Counted from the stretch's first letter, positions 48,991-61,561 are shown. The stretch: DNA of 64,000 nucleotides from Ramularia collo-cygni (GCF_900074925.1 NW_019716259.1:73010-137009), one strand, 5' to 3'. Notes: generated by a model from the sequence alone, not told the origin. Numbers and translations: made by a program.

Positions 48991-50695
48991 ATAATAGGTA
49001 TCAGCAACCCGTCTGATACTGACTCAACCTGTCATGTGTATGTTCGGAGTCTTGACCACGGCTTTTGTTCCATCCATTCATTCACTGACCATAGATCATC
49101 TTGACGGTCATGTGAGGCAGATGATATGCGGCTTCCCGGATCCCCGTAGACAAGGGTCTTTAATCGTATCGACACGGACCGTTTATGAGAACGGGCACCA
49201 GTCTCTTGGCTCCCCGATAACTCGCAAGACGTCATCGTTCACATCATCATCCAGGACATAGAAATACTCACGAGAGCCTTGAGTAGTCTACGAAAAAGAT
49301 ATGGTGTGTGACTTGAAGAGTTGTAATCCTCGAACTTGATTGAGTGACCGCGATTCATGGATACCACCACTAACCGAAGTCCGGACCGTTTCAGAACTAA
49401 GGCACTCCAGCCAGTAGAGGAATGTGCCGTTCCGGGATTGAGGGCCGTCTTCGTCCTTGTGCTGGCCGTTGAAAATGTCGTGAGCTCTTACCAGGTGGAG
49501 GATGGTCCCGGTAAGGTATACGAGATGAGGTGCCCAAGAGACAAGAGCCGTGAGGGAAGCAAGTCGCCGTGTAGGAATGGGCTCCGGGGAGGATCGGCAG
49601 TTGTTCCTTCCACGCGGTGCGGACCGTCTCCATCACTCATTTCCAACTCTTTCGACAAGGACGACCCCAATCACACTCGACATATGCCACAACCTCTTCG
49701 ACCCACCATGCCAGCTACGCGATCTGTAGCACTGGATCATTCGCGCGCTGTTGCTGCCATGCTCGCTGCAGCACCTCAAGCTCACCGACACCATGGCGAT
49801 TTACACACCAAAGAAGGGCAGGATTGACTGCCACAGGCGAGCCATGGTGGAGTGTGCCTCGTCCAACCAAAGGTAGATGCAGTGTCACCACCATCCTACG
49901 GTCGGTTCAGCGGTGAGGCCGCGTGAACTTGCTTCGAGGCATCGGAGCAAGGAAAAAGCAAAGCCAGGCCCAGGCAGGCCAATGAATTCATGGGAAGCCC
50001 CTCCCGAAGAGGATTCCCTCGCTTCACGCCTTACGCGGGCTGTCATCCAATCGTCCGGTAATCTGGTTCTCTGGCTCAGGCTGTCCCAGCATGGAAGGTA
50101 GCACGCCTCTACAATATGCTGGTTCCCGTTTACGTTCATGTTGGTGACCGCTGTCATGGCCGCGTGGGAGAATTGCAGGGCGAAGCGCGACTATTATCTG
50201 CAAGAGGAAGAGTAAAAGGGTTCTCGACTATCGAGGTCGAGCTCAGAGAACATGGCTTGCGCGTCTCTATTCACAAATGATCAATGCATGGCTGAAAGCA
50301 AAAGCTAGCATGATGCATTGTTGCGAAAGAAATGGAATCCAGGGCCGCTGCAGGCACCCCAGTCGACCCAAATGGCGGGAATAATGCCGGACGATTGTGA
50401 TCGTTTCGGTACTACGGGAAAGCTGCACGAGTCCCCCGAATAACTCCCCTCATCGATGGTTGCCCAGTTCCACTCCCATTCAATTTTCCTAGTGGAGACG
50501 ACGATAGCTCGCCTTGGCCCTCTCAGGTCCACAACCCTCCATGTCTGACAGGTACATGTAAGTCGCGACATCAGTCTCACTCACCGCGCTGTTTTGCATC
50601 ACTCGCCCAGCTGTCCACCCTTCCAGAGCCAGCATTGTTTCNCGTGCAGCGTTCTCCTCAGCACACCTCTCTTTTCNCAAACCAATCACCACATC

Positions 50696-51583
50696 ATGTC
50701 AGCATCATCGAGATCCGAGAGCCCGGTCAGCGACATCTCTGAAGACTGTGAGCAACAGCCAACCGTCGATGATGATAGAACGAGTAGCGTGCTGACATAT
50801 TCGTGGCTAGTCGCCTGCCATACACCAGTCGTGTACCGCGCACACACCTTCGACGAGCTCCGAGCTTATGGTGCCGATGAGGTTCTCGAGGTCGCGCATC
50901 TTGCTCGGCGATCTGGCTGGGTGGTTTGTCTTCCGATCTTCCCGGTTGAGTGTCACACTTCGCACAGAGACGATCACTTCTGGTCGCGTCTAAGTGCACT
51001 GCCCATGTGCCAAGCCGAGATCAGTGCTTTGCGCGGTAGTGAAAGCGAAAGAATGGTCCAGTTTGCCCTTTGGGGCAAGCCACGGCTCGAGAGCGAATGG
51101 CGAAAGGGGGAACTTGATCAAAGCTCACAAGACGAGCCACCGGTTGGAAAGCTCTTGTCTCTCATAGGCATGCCTTTCGATGAGCAGGCTATCAACCCCT
51201 CGCTTCGGCCGCTGCATCCAAAGGTCTTGTGGCTGGTGTTCCATCCCGTGGGCCCGAGCGCGATGGAGATGATCTCGCTTCCACACACGCAGGACGTATT
51301 CGACTACGGTGCGTTCGGCAATGTCCCGAGAGAGTATTGTGCACTATGCGCCCGGCAGATTCCCATGGAGATCNTTCATACCCCATGTGCTTTTCATCCG
51401 AGTTCGTGCAGCGCCCGTGTTCCGAACCGGCGAATGCCCGACTGACTTGCTTTGTTAGGAGAGAAGCAGAACGACTGTTGGACGTGTTGCGCTGGACATC
51501 TCGGATGTATGCTGGAGAGAACGCATCTCCGACGCGAGGAGGTGCAGTGGAGAGAGCCGCAAGAAGGTCACTACCGCGTTTAA
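50696..51583 (+). CDS. Unknown family protein 1 with CHORD-like C-terminal Cys/His cluster (276 aa)
   Basis: Two exons: 50696-51401 and 51459-51583, with a 57-nt intron (GTTCGT donor, GACTGACTTG branch site, TTTGTTAG acceptor), phase 1. The first 25 residues are acidic/Ser-rich (SSRSESPVSDISEDCE). A middle domain has the motifs DEVLEVAHLARRSGWVVCLPIFP and MVQFALWGKPRLESEWRKG. Then KVLWLVFHPVGPSAMEMISLP leads to the Cys/His cluster: YCALCARQIP, CAFHP, WTCCAGHLGC and a final His. The C-x2-C ... C-x-FHP ... W-x-CC ... GC ... H pattern recalls CHORD-type zinc fingers, though no CHORD assignment is certain. The splice is what completes the cluster. It is related to the gene at 53785-54720. Function unknown. 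Confidence 0.6.
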
Positions 51584-53784
51584 CATGTTCAGCCGCGCCG
51601 CGCGCTTCTCGCGCCTAGCTGTCCTACCACACATTCTGCCATCACGCCACGTACATTGTACGTTCAGTTTGTCGCTACGGCTGGTGCGTCACGCTTCTCA
51701 AAGCTCAGGTCTCATGTTCGAAGGAAGGGTCAACAGGGCCGGCTCACTAAAAAGGTAACCTAACCTTAACCCGACGTATTAGGTAGGTAGCTCCCCAGCT
51801 GACCTCTCTTTCCATACGCTGCTGAGGCAGGTACACCGGCATGCGAGGTTCTTAGCCTAAATCTAAAGCCAACTTCACACGTCTTTCAAACTCTGAGCGC
51901 AACTCGATGAATGTCCAGCGCAAAGATAATCAAGGCCTGTAGGATCACCTGAGACACCTCATACTGGAGAAGGAAGCGAAATTGCTCCCAGGTCCTGCGG
52001 CCCTTGACCTGTGACTGCCTCTTCGCGCAGAAATGGGGGCCGGAGGATTATCGAAGCATCAGTGATACGGCTGAGAATTCCCACGCGAATGGCCGCGTAC
52101 CCACGGAGGTATAATGTGCAGCATGACACATTTTGCCGGATCGACACAATGGCACAGACTATGCATCAAAGGTGGATCCTCCTGCCAGATCTTTCGCAAA
52201 GCTTAATATATATGCAAGGCCTCGGTAAGACGTGAGAGACTCGAGGGATACACGAGTGGCGACACTGGTCATCTATGGGCGATGGGGAGGCGTCCGTCGT
52301 GTCAAGCGGTGAAGGAACACGACTCAGTGCGCACGTCTTCGCGCATTGGCTGCCTGAAACGCGACCTTGAATCCCACTGAAGGGTCAACTATCCACGATC
52401 GTTACACGGAAGAATAAAAATTTCACACCCGCCTCCCTGTCCGACACACAGTGGGTACCTACTGTCAATCGCCATTGTGGAGCAGATGAACCAAGTCGAA
52501 CAGGACAGCAGTTGGTTGGTTCCCAAACGAGCCAAGAGCTGCGATCGTCGAACGCGGAGAAAGCCATTGCGCCTGCATCTACAGAAGCACAGCACTCACT
52601 TGGCACTGGCATCTGCGTTTTTCCATCTGTTGATAACAGTAACAGTGCCACATGCACGGCACGAAACCTGGAAAGCGTCGAACTTGGAGGTCGCATTGGT
52701 CGAAACCATATTCCTCGATTTCGGGTACCACCGTTAAGTTGTAGAGAGACACATACCTTGCAACAATCTCGCGTGCCGCGGCATGGGTAATTTCAGAAAC
52801 ATTGTTGCCAAGCTGGCGGGTGTACAGCGTACTTTTATTCCCGATGAGCAAGAGCCAGATTTCGCTGTCGTTCTGCGAGGCTCGATTTGCTGCCAGCGCT
52901 CGAGGGCCGGGAAACTCGAGAGGACTCGGTGAGTTTGGAAAGTCTCTGATATAAGGAAGAAGATGTCATACAGCAATGTGCGAGCTTCCACATATGTTGT
53001 ACCAGACGTGGATGCCCCTAGATAAGCCGAAGATGTGGCAATTCTTTTGAGCGATCGTACATGAGCTGGTCTAGCTGACATTTGATCCAGCATCNCTCAT
53101 TCATCAATCAGTAGCAAACCGCNTCGACAATAGCGGCCTGCGGGGCCTCCAGATAGGATCAGGATTGCCCGACGAACTTTCCGATCGCCAGCTGCAAGGC
53201 GAGACGTTCGCAACCTCGCGCCTGCGCACCTCGACGTCCGATTCTTCCGTATGTTGTGGAACTTGAGCTCTCGTTACTCGCCGAGGCGGGGAGCGGGCCT
53301 CGGACGGCACTGCGGCGTTGGTTCAAGTCTCATCCTTGAGCGGCACAGCGGGGGTCTCGCCTGTCCATCCAACTGGCATTCTGATAGATTCAACAATGAA
53401 CATTGCTCAGATCCAATCGAATGTGCCAAGGCTTCAGGCACGACAGGTAAATGGCGTCTGATGCCGACACTAGCGAGGTGAATTCCGATCTAATGCAAGC
53501 GTCCGGACCAGGGTTATGCCGGTACAGCACCTGAGAAAGGGATTGCGACTGGCGGCCCGATGCTGCCGAAGACATCATCAGATTTTGTCCATGGTCTCTC
53601 GACGTTGTGTATGGCCGTCAAAATGCGCTGTCCAACATCACAGCCGAAAATGAAGAGCACGTGTAGGATGGGTTATAAGAGGTCGAGAGGTCGCCGATGC
53701 AAAACACATTTGTGCTTTGCCAGCGACTAACTCCCTCTGAATTTCTCAACGGCCGAACGCGTCCCGCACGAAGTCACCGAAGCA
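51584..53784. other. Gene-poor stretch, about 2.2 kb
   Basis: No complete gene is supported. On the minus strand, about 53093-52579, two overlapping frames look partly coding (LYDIFFLISETFQTHRVLSSFPALERWQQIEP, then SEITHAAAREIVARYVSLYNLTVVPEIEEYGFDQC). They could be exons of an unrecognised or decayed gene, but no junction fits well. A short telomere-like ccttaaccc motif at about 51764-51772 is isolated. Confidence 0.35.
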
Positions 53785-54720
53785 ATGGTAGAGATTGACA
53801 TCTTCGCGGCTCAGTCCGATTGCAGCGGTATGCATCCGGCACTCTTGCATTTGGACACCCGGGCACATCACCGTACTGACAGAAACGATTCAGATCATCA
53901 TGGAGACTCCCCCAGACTTCTCGATAACCAGAAGCCGTTGCTAGTAAGTATTCTGAGATCGATCTAATCGTCTGGAGTGGCATGCTTTGCCGAAGATAGA
54001 TTACGCGACTGACCACAGTATGCTTCAGCTCTGGTCAATGTCAGTTGAAGAGATCAACAGGGCCCTTGGACATGGATTGGACCTTGGCCTTGATATGTTG
54101 TTCCGCGCCGGAAGTGCTGCCGCTCTCAGACTCTCGGCCACATCAGCTGTCGATCCCCAGGCTCCCAGGTACACCCGTGACCTCCTCCGTTTACCCAGAC
54201 TCGCTGAAGCATCGCCGACACTGCGTTGGGTAGTCATGGGGCGTGCTAAGGTCTGGAGGGAATCGGAACGGATGGACAGTAGGCCAAAGCCAGACTCAGG
54301 CCTATGGAGTTCGTCCTCTAGCGGTCCGGGTGACACGCCATCTGTCGATTATTCATATCTGCTTGTCTTGCAACCGGAGGCCAACAACCCTCTGCAGCTA
54401 TACAGGATGCCAGAGCAGCGATCCGAAGACAGCAAGCTGTCACTCATGTCACCACATCACCGTTTTCAATATCATTCGATCCTTTGGGAGCATCTATACT
54501 TTGTAGAGGCATTGATACTCCCCGGAGTTCTGGACGAACTGTACGTCGAATGTGCACGTTGCGGGAAGGCAGTGCCTACAGATCGCATGAGCGATACATG
54601 TCACTTCCATCCAGGTCAGTCAAAATTATTTTTGGAGTTCGCAGCTACTAACTACCTGGAAGACGAGGCGGAGGAGTGTGGAGCACCTACTGCCAACCGT
54701 GCGATCCCCACACCGCCTAA
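53785..54720 (+). CDS. Unknown family protein 2 with CHORD-like C-terminal Cys/His cluster (about 265 aa)
   Basis: Proposed exons: 53785-53943, 54029-54614 and 54668-54720. Intron 1 is 85 nt (GTAAGT ... GCTTCAG, phase 0). Intron 2 is 53 nt (GTCAGT, CTACTAAC branch site, acceptor ACGAG), phase 1. An acceptor 6 nt earlier would give a longer, less convincing tail. Shared with the gene at 50696: a helical region with LSE-like GLDLGLDMLFRAGSAAALRLS, RWVVMGRAKVWRESE, SYLLVLQPEANNPLQLYRMP, then the cluster CARCGKAVP, CHFHPGG and WSTYCQPC followed by His. Zinc binding is inferred from the Cys/His pattern. The N-terminal exon (His/Asp-rich) is the least certain part. It is a candidate lineage-expanded family of unknown function. 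Confidence 0.5.
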
Positions 54721-57574
54721 CTCCTTTGAGTCGGTTTATTCAATGGCAAACGATGGTCGACTTGCGATGCAGTACTACAAATTTAAGTGCTGTATTNGAG
54801 CAGGGGACAGTCGCGGGTGTACGGCAGTGGAAGCGCACGTTCCCCGNGCGGCATCTACACATGATTTTTGATGCATGATATGGCGATGTTGGGTAGCAAT
54901 GCGTTTGGAAAGGAGTGCTGTGGGCCAGGTATGCTTGCGAAATCTCCACTCAAGAAAATGATGCATCAACTATATGTGTATCGTTAAACTCAAATGTCTG
55001 GGTTTCATCGTCATATTCGATGCCAGTAGAAACCACTAGAACAGCGAGAAAAGTCAGTTTCGCCGATTGAGTAAGCCCATACGTTGTAGTCTGTCCTTAT
55101 TATTGAAGGCGGTCTGGAAGGCTTTGCTTCGGACAATGCTAAAATAGCGACTGGTCTGAACATCAACAAGTGCACCTACTAGTCTCTTAGTCCGTCATCT
55201 AGGGTGAAATACACCGCCATTGGGGCGGAGCACGGTGTCCTAGCGAGAATCTCTCACGAAAACCCAAGCTCTTGGGATGTGCGTGGGGGTCGTTCTCAAA
55301 GACATATCACTGATTCACTGCATCGCCCCAGACTTCACAGAACCGCAAAAGTAGGCATCGGCCATCCTGGCAGGGGTTTACCGAGCAAATTCCGAATCGA
55401 TCCAGTTGCGGCCATGGGTTGTGGAGTGAGCAGAGTTGGCGCACTTCCCTATGCGTAGACGCCTCGGACAGACCGGCAGAAGCATACAGCAGAGGAGCAC
55501 GCCGAAACACATTCCTTGTCCAAATCATGGTCTGGCTAAGCGAAGTGTGGGCAGTGCCCTTTGAGCAGAATGAAGTGCCCAAAAGAGAAGACCGCAGCTT
55601 CCCGGTGCACCGAAGCATGATTTGGGTGATAACAGGCCACAGGTCAGCGCCGTAGTCGAACCCATTGAACTCCACCTTGACGCACGGGACACATCGAGTC
55701 AGCATTTCTGACGTCGAAGGTACGTCTGTTTCAACAACCTTTCAGATCCAGGGGAAACCGACCACATAGCCACCTGCACCAGGACACAATGACCGTGCGG
55801 TGCAACGTCCCTGTCTGTAATCGGTTGTAGACCTGAAGTGTGGTTGAGTGTGGTGTGATTAGGACGGTCAAGGGTGTGAGACGACACCGCCACGCCAATC
55901 TGTAAGCCATTGGCGACAGTCTTCCGCCTATGGCAGACCTGCAGACGGGGACGTTTCCGCCACTCGCCAGTGGCTTGGAAAGTACCTGGCATCCCGAGGT
56001 CTCACCCGCTACAGCCTATTCCTTGACGTTGCCTACAGTTGGGCTAGCGAGGTGCCAGATCATCCTCATATTCATCCGTTTAGGCCCGATGGTCCGGGCG
56101 GAAGACGTGCATATTTCAGATGTTACATCCTTTGCTCCCCGCTTGCCCCGTCAAATGCACGACAGGGCTACTCGATGAATACCGAGTTCTGCGGGTTGTA
56201 GAGCGCGCATCAAGTTCGTTACTTAGTCTCGCGTCTGCATCCCATTGATCCCAGCACCGAGCTCCATTCAAAGCTCCACATTGTTTCAATGTGAAAATGA
56301 CAGGACGGAGGATCAGTCTGGCGCTTACGGCGGTTCTCCTTCGCCAGAAAGATCCACCATTTCTTGGCAGTGTGGTCATCAACATTGGTGGATGGCGTGA
56401 GGCAGGAACCAGGGCGGTCAATACTCAGGAGAGATGTGTTCGTAGCATCGGGAGTGGGTATCGCGGGCAGTAATCCAAGCCTAGCCGGTCGCTGCAGCAT
56501 GGGCACAGAAGAGGCCACGATCGATGACCGCAGCATCCCGGACGTACCTCTGAGCTCCCCGGATGCGGTGCGCCCAAGGAAAGTGAACTGGCCTTTTGCC
56601 GACGTGCAGCATTTTGGATATCAGCCTGTATTCGGAGCAAGAAGGAGGAATTTCGAGTGCCGTGGCCCGTGAGATTCGCAGCCGTAATGCCCGTAGCTCA
56701 GATCGTGAAGTCCCATTTCGTTGCTGTCTTCAAGATTCAATGCAGTGGTCAAACGTCGGCTAGCGCTTAGGTTTAACACGGCGCCGATCCATGAAGTTGC
56801 ATATTCCAGGAGTGAAAGGTATGCTTCAAGCAGTTCTGTCGGTCACATTACGCAACATATGACTAGGACGAACTAGAAGATAGTGAGCNTTCGTAGTCGC
56901 TGGCTGCGGATCAGCATAGAGACGGTCGCGTCTGATAGCATCTCACCTGTCTCCTGTCCTTCGGCACGCGAATTGCCTCATATCGCATTGGCCACCGACC
57001 GCATCACGACAGTTGCCGAATGAAGAGAGAGGAAAGAGCAGCACATAGCCAGGAGGTCCAGAAAGGTGAAGCATTGCTGCTTCCCAGATCACATCAATCT
57101 CCTTGCTAGCTGCCGGCGCGCTGCATACATGGTGGGATGCTTCATCCCGTGCGAGATCATACTCAAAGCTCATGGGCCTCTCTTCCAAGTGCACATAGTC
57201 CTTCTGCCTTTGCACGTCGCCCACTCTACGACCTGAAATCTGTCACATCCGGTGGCCAGCGCGAGCATTGGCATGTGCAGTCTGATCTCTGCGCAGATGT
57301 CTTGTATACACGGCTCACTGATTGGTTCGTTAGCTTTTGAGGGCAACTGTTCCCGATAGCAGTTCAAGATGCGCGAAAAGGAGTTTAGATTTTAGCTACG
57401 AGCCCTAGGAGTCGCCGTTGATGCTGTGAACAGCACCTCGCTAACGAGGGCATCGACATTGGAAATGTGAGACGGTTTGCTGGACTTGCGGCTCCAATCG
57501 GTCAAGCTTTTCGTTTAGGATACCTAGCTGGTGGATGCGCCAGGTATTGTTCCATCATTGCGCACTGTCCCAGT
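54721..57574. other. Gene-poor stretch, about 2.9 kb, with possible relics of the same unknown family
   Basis: No intact gene is supported. On the minus strand, about 57224-56945, a frame reads MSFEYDLARDEASHHVC and then IDVIWEAAMLHLSGPPGYVLLFPLSSFGN; the latter resembles the DEVLEVAHLARRSGWVVCLPIFP part of unknown family protein 1, and the frame ends at a GACAG/GTGAGA donor-like site. Around 56300 minus a CHFHIETMW piece recalls the C-x-FHP part. Between them stops are frequent. A decayed third copy is possible but not shown. Confidence 0.3.
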
Positions 57575-58514
57575 TCATAGACCAAAAAGCTTCTTCACCT
57601 CTGCCGTGGTCTCATCCGGGTTACGAACGCTGTGGCCGATGGTGCGTGGGTCAGAATAAATCTCGTAGTCGTTGCCGCCCTTTTCTGTCTTGTCGCCAAA
57701 AAAGTGGATCGTGGTGTAGTCAGTGCCACCCGGGAGATCCTTCTCCTTTGCAAGATGCTGCAAGCAGTAAGTCTTGTCCCAGCCTTGAGGGAAGACGTNG
57801 AAGGAGATCTGGCCACCAATGGAGTAGCTTTTCGAAGATTAGTATCTCGAAAAGCAGTATGTACGCAGGGATTCACAAACGTAAGTCCAAGATCTGGAAA
57901 CTCCTTCTGAATTGCCTTCACAAAGTCGCTGCGAATGTTGTGCTTCAAATCGTACTCCTGGTATTCATTCCTCTCCTGCGTGCTGGCATTACGACCGATT
58001 GGCGAGACGTTTATCATGCCATTGCGGAACTCAATAAATGTTCCTCGCTTGATCGGTATGTCCAAATCCGCAATGTAGTGCAGGATGAAGCGCACGAGCT
58101 TCTTGTAGTTGTCCTCGCCAATCCACTTGATGAAGCTCGTGCTCGCCAGCGGCTGGCCCATGCGAAAGGCCGTCAGGCCGTTTTCCGAAAAGCAAAAGTC
58201 GAAGAGGGAAGTGACGGGGATCGAAGCGGTGCCGAGTTGCTCCTGCTGCTTGACCAAATCGGAACCGCCCACGAAGCCAATGGCGACCTTGTGGCGGAGA
58301 GCGGAAAGAAGCTGAAGCATTTCAGGCGAGACACCCTACGTATTGCTTAGCTCAGTGTTGACAACCGGGTACCAACCTAGGCCCATTGAAGCCATTGGGG
58401 TGGAAGGCTCACGAGGCGAGCCGGTGTGAGGGTGCCGTCGACGTCGAAGAGAACGACGGTGTTCTTGATGGGCCGGTCGGCCAGAGCCGGGACTACACTG
58501 CCTGCTGCTGCCAT
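57575..58514 (-). CDS. SEC53: Phosphomannomutase
   Basis: Three exons: 58514-58413, 58335-57881 and 57827-57575, giving 269 aa. Introns of 77 nt (GTGAGC, GAGCTAAG, ACGTAG) and 53 nt (GTTTGT, ATACTAAT, GAAAAG) keep the frame. The enzyme converts mannose 6-phosphate to mannose 1-phosphate in the cytosol, feeding GDP-mannose for glycosylation and cell-wall mannan. It is a HAD-superfamily member: VVLFDVDGTLTPARL holds the nucleophile Asp24 and the acid/base Asp26. Other family marks are VAIGFVGGSDLVKQQEQL, FSENGLTAF, RGTFIEFRNGMINVSPIGR, YSIGGQISF, GWDKTYCLQHL and IHFFGDKTEKGGNDYEIY-DPRTIGH. One N lies in exon 3. Exon 1 borders the eIF2-gamma gene at about 410 bp. Confidence 0.95.
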
Positions 58515-58928
58515 GTTGTCGTGGTTTGCGGATGGAAGTGGGAGTTGTTCAATACCTTGGGCGGGGGGTCGGGGGTTGTTGTGGCCAGTTCAACAGGTGA
58601 ACGTGGGATTTGAACCTTAAAAATTTACAGCTTTCAATCGCATGTGACAATCTCCTCATAACCTGCTACCTACAAGCGGAGGTATTTTGCCTGACGCGTA
58701 ATTCTTACCACTGAGACCAGTTCCATTTGTTCCTTCCACGGGAGTCATTTCAGCTACGACCACCGTGATAACGCCACCAGTGTGCGACTCCCCCTGCAAT
58801 GCGAGTAATTCTGATCGTACGCCTTTTCTACCAACAATGCTCCGCAACGCTACAATTTCACACTGATCGTTCCCCCGTCATCCAGCCATAACGAACACAT
58901 TTGAACACATCTCATAAAGTAGCGTCTA
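58515..58928. other. Intergenic between phosphomannomutase and eIF2-gamma
   Basis: About 410 bp, holding the phosphomannomutase promoter and the eIF2-gamma 3' end, both on the minus strand. No gene is supported. Confidence 0.4.
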
Positions 58929-60525
58929 TTATTTGCTGCCTTGAGGGTCCAGAGTCTCACCCTGGAGGATGGTGGCCCAGCCGATCAACCGCCAGTGCTT
59001 CTCGATACGACGACTGAGAGCGACCTTTTCGCCGTTCGCGGTACATGCTGGCGAGGTGAGCTGCAGCTTTGCAACATCTGCCTTGACGGCCAGAACCTTT
59101 GCACCAGTAGCGGTAGAACCAATGTTGACCATGAGAACCTCCTGCTTGGTAAGCTTGCCGACCTTTGCCTGCTTGCCATCGGCGGTCTTCACACCCAGAA
59201 GTCTCCGCAGCAAGAAGTAGTTGACCTCAATCTCGGTGTAGATTTTAGGAAGCTTGCCCTTCAAGCCCAGCACGAAACCGACAAGACGGTCGGCGCGGCA
59301 GAGCGTGGGATCAATCCGGGTACCAACACCGATGAGACCGCCAGGAACGGCAAATTTGAGGCTGTTGTTCTCTGCGAAGAGGGAGATGACTCGGGAGAAG
59401 ATGGGCTTGCACTGAATCTTACCCTGCTCATCTTTGGAGACGATTCCAGGGCGAATTTCGATTTCATCGCCGAGTTTAAGGATTCCAGTAAGAATGGATC
59501 CTCCTGCTACACCGCCTTGAAGCTCATCAATCTCGGAACCGGGCTTGTTGACATCGAAAGAACGAATGACAATGAGATGAGGGTCATCTTGGAAGTTCCG
59601 CATGGGCACGGGGATCTTGGTGACCAGCATTTCGTTGATGGCATCGATGTTGAACTTTAGCTGGGCGGAGATGGGGATGATGGGCGAGTCGTCGGCGACT
59701 GTTCCGCGGATGAACTTCTTGATCGACTCGTAGTGCTGGGCTGCAGCTTCTTCGCGCATGAGGTCGACCTTGTTCTGGAGAATGATGATGTGCTGGAGCT
59801 TCATGATTTCGATGGCAGCAAGATGCTCTGAAGTTTGTGGCTGTGGGCAAGTTTCGTTGCCTGCAATCAGGAGAAGCGCGGCGTCCATGACAGCGGCTCC
59901 TGAAAGCATAGTGCTCATCAGAATATCGTGCCCAGGGCAGTCAACGAAGCTACAATACTGTCAGCTGATGTATTCCAACGATGCCGTATAGAATGTCTTA
60001 CGAGACGTGACGGAGCAGGCGATATGTGCCCTCACAGCCCGCGCGTTCACATGGTGGATCAACCTCCTTCTCGCTCTTGTAACTTCGGTAGCATGTAGGA
60101 CGTGGGCACTCCTCACTATCACACTTGTAAATCTTTGCATTTGCATATCCCAGCTTGATTGTGATGTTTCGCTCCAGTTCATTCTTGAATCGCACAGTCT
60201 GCACGCCGGAGATGGCCTTGACAACAGTACTCTTTCCGTGAGCGACGTGGCCGATGGTACCGATGTTGATGGTCGCTTGCCGGGCGATGATCTCGGGGGA
60301 GAGGGGTGTGAGGGTGGACACATCTAGCGTTGACGGCTCGGGCTGTTCGGGGAGTGTCGGGCGAGATGCTGCTGCTGCCGCTGCTGCGTTGGTTTTCTTC
60401 AGAGCAGATCTAGGCGCAGCAGCGGGGCCCTTCTGTCGCTCAATATCGCCGGGCTCGGTCGCGTTCATTGTAGGTGACTGAGGCGGCGTGTCGTCGTCTG
60501 ACGGATAGTCGCCATTGGTGGCCAT
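58929..60525 (-). CDS. GCD11: Translation initiation factor eIF2 subunit gamma
   Basis: Two exons: 60525-60002 and 59949-58929, with a 51-nt intron (GTAAGA, CAGCTGAC branch site, TTGTAG), phase 2, giving 514 aa. This is the GTPase subunit of eIF2, which delivers initiator Met-tRNA to the 40S ribosome in the cytosol. Motifs: G1 GHVAHGKST (92-100), ERNITIKLGYANAKIY, a zinc-knuckle-like Cys cluster CDSEECPRPTC ... CERAGC, G3 DCPGHD, G4 NKVDL, SAQLKFNID, and the domain II/III stretches LQGGVAGGSILTG and NIGSTATGAKVLAVK. The N-terminal 80 residues are disordered and include an Ala run. Family members are constitutively expressed; regulation acts mainly through eIF2-alpha phosphorylation. Confidence 0.97.
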
Positions 60526-61559
60526 GATTGCGTTTGGAGGTGTGTCTCGAAGAGGGCTTTTCGGTGTGCTGATCTCCTGGATGTATGCTGATTGCCCGTG
60601 CTATACCGTGGCTGGTTGGAGGTGAAGGGGTGCAAAATGGCACTTGACTGTTCGCTTTCGATGAGTCTGAGGAAGGTGTGGAATTTTAAGCGAACGCGGG
60701 GCAGACCTTCCAAAACAGTTGCATGAACACCATAACTAAGGCATCTCCCATTCGTCTCGACAACCTCTAACTTACACGCATGTCACCTTACCAAAGCTTG
60801 CGTTTTGGGAACAAACTTGCACACCTTTCATCAATGACACTGACGACAGCAACTGGCCGGCGCAACAAGTATTTTATCCATATCGCTCGTTTCCTACGAT
60901 GACCATTTCGGCCACTCCTTCAACACACTCGACTCGGCACAACTTCTTCCCATGCAGCAACCTCCTGTGCGCATTGCCCCGAGTTAACCCTGATCAGCTT
61001 GTTCGTGGCCTTTCTACAGATGTCAAGCGGGCGCCTTCAAACTGTTGAGCTCCGCGTCGTCGAACAAAGTCAAGGCCGGGAGCTTCCTATTGAGCTAAGT
61101 GCGACTTGCTGCTGCGAGACCCAGAAGCTTGTGAACTAATCCTTCGTCGTCCGTGTTCACAAAGGCGACGTCATTCAGTGGCTCTGATGAGACGGTTACA
61201 GNAAAGTGGCCATGATGCATTGCCATGCATGCTAGCCTCGAGCATCGAAATCAAACTTGAACTTGTGAGACTTCGTAGCTGAAGACAAGCACACCAGTCA
61301 TGCATCCCGGTGAGAAGCTGGCCTCTCCGTACAGTCCTCCCATCTTGATGTATGGATGCATTCAAGACTCTTGGAATCTCTTACCAATAGGCGAGCCGGT
61401 TGATGTTGGTCAGCATTGGAGGACATCCAACTGGCTTTCATAAGACCCAAGTTTGGCATCCCTCGAATTCAATGTATTCGTGCAAAACTTGAGACTGGGA
61501 GTGCACAATTGAATGATGACATACGCTCGCGTCAGATATGTGGGCATGGCGCTGAGAGA
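60526..61559. other. Intergenic, eIF2-gamma promoter up to the transposon
   Basis: About 1 kb upstream of eIF2-gamma, bounded by the Tc1/mariner insertion. No gene is supported; the minus frame at 61171-61365 has no domain. Confidence 0.4.
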
Positions 61560-61561
61560 TA

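Larger units (their letters stand above)
47021..50695. other. Gene-poor stretch, about 3.7 kb
   Basis: No gene can be supported. The longest frames (48520-48984 minus, 154 codons; 49357-49827 plus; 47093-47779 plus) have no domains and no signal peptide. Two perfect hairpin-forming inverted repeats lie at 48741-48771 and 48961-48990, listed separately. A short direct repeat (ctctaccagt/c ccaag) occurs at 47732 and 47760. The stretch may contain decayed genes, but no homology was recognised. Confidence 0.35.

Noticed and set aside
51754..51772. Telomere-like cctaaccttaaccc motif
   Set aside because: Two imperfect units only; no array and not at a contig end.
58590..58616. Possible tRNA T-loop (gggatttgaacc, minus strand)
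   Set aside because: Only the T-loop-like stretch is present; the T-stem does not pair beyond two bases and no acceptor or anticodon stem could be found.
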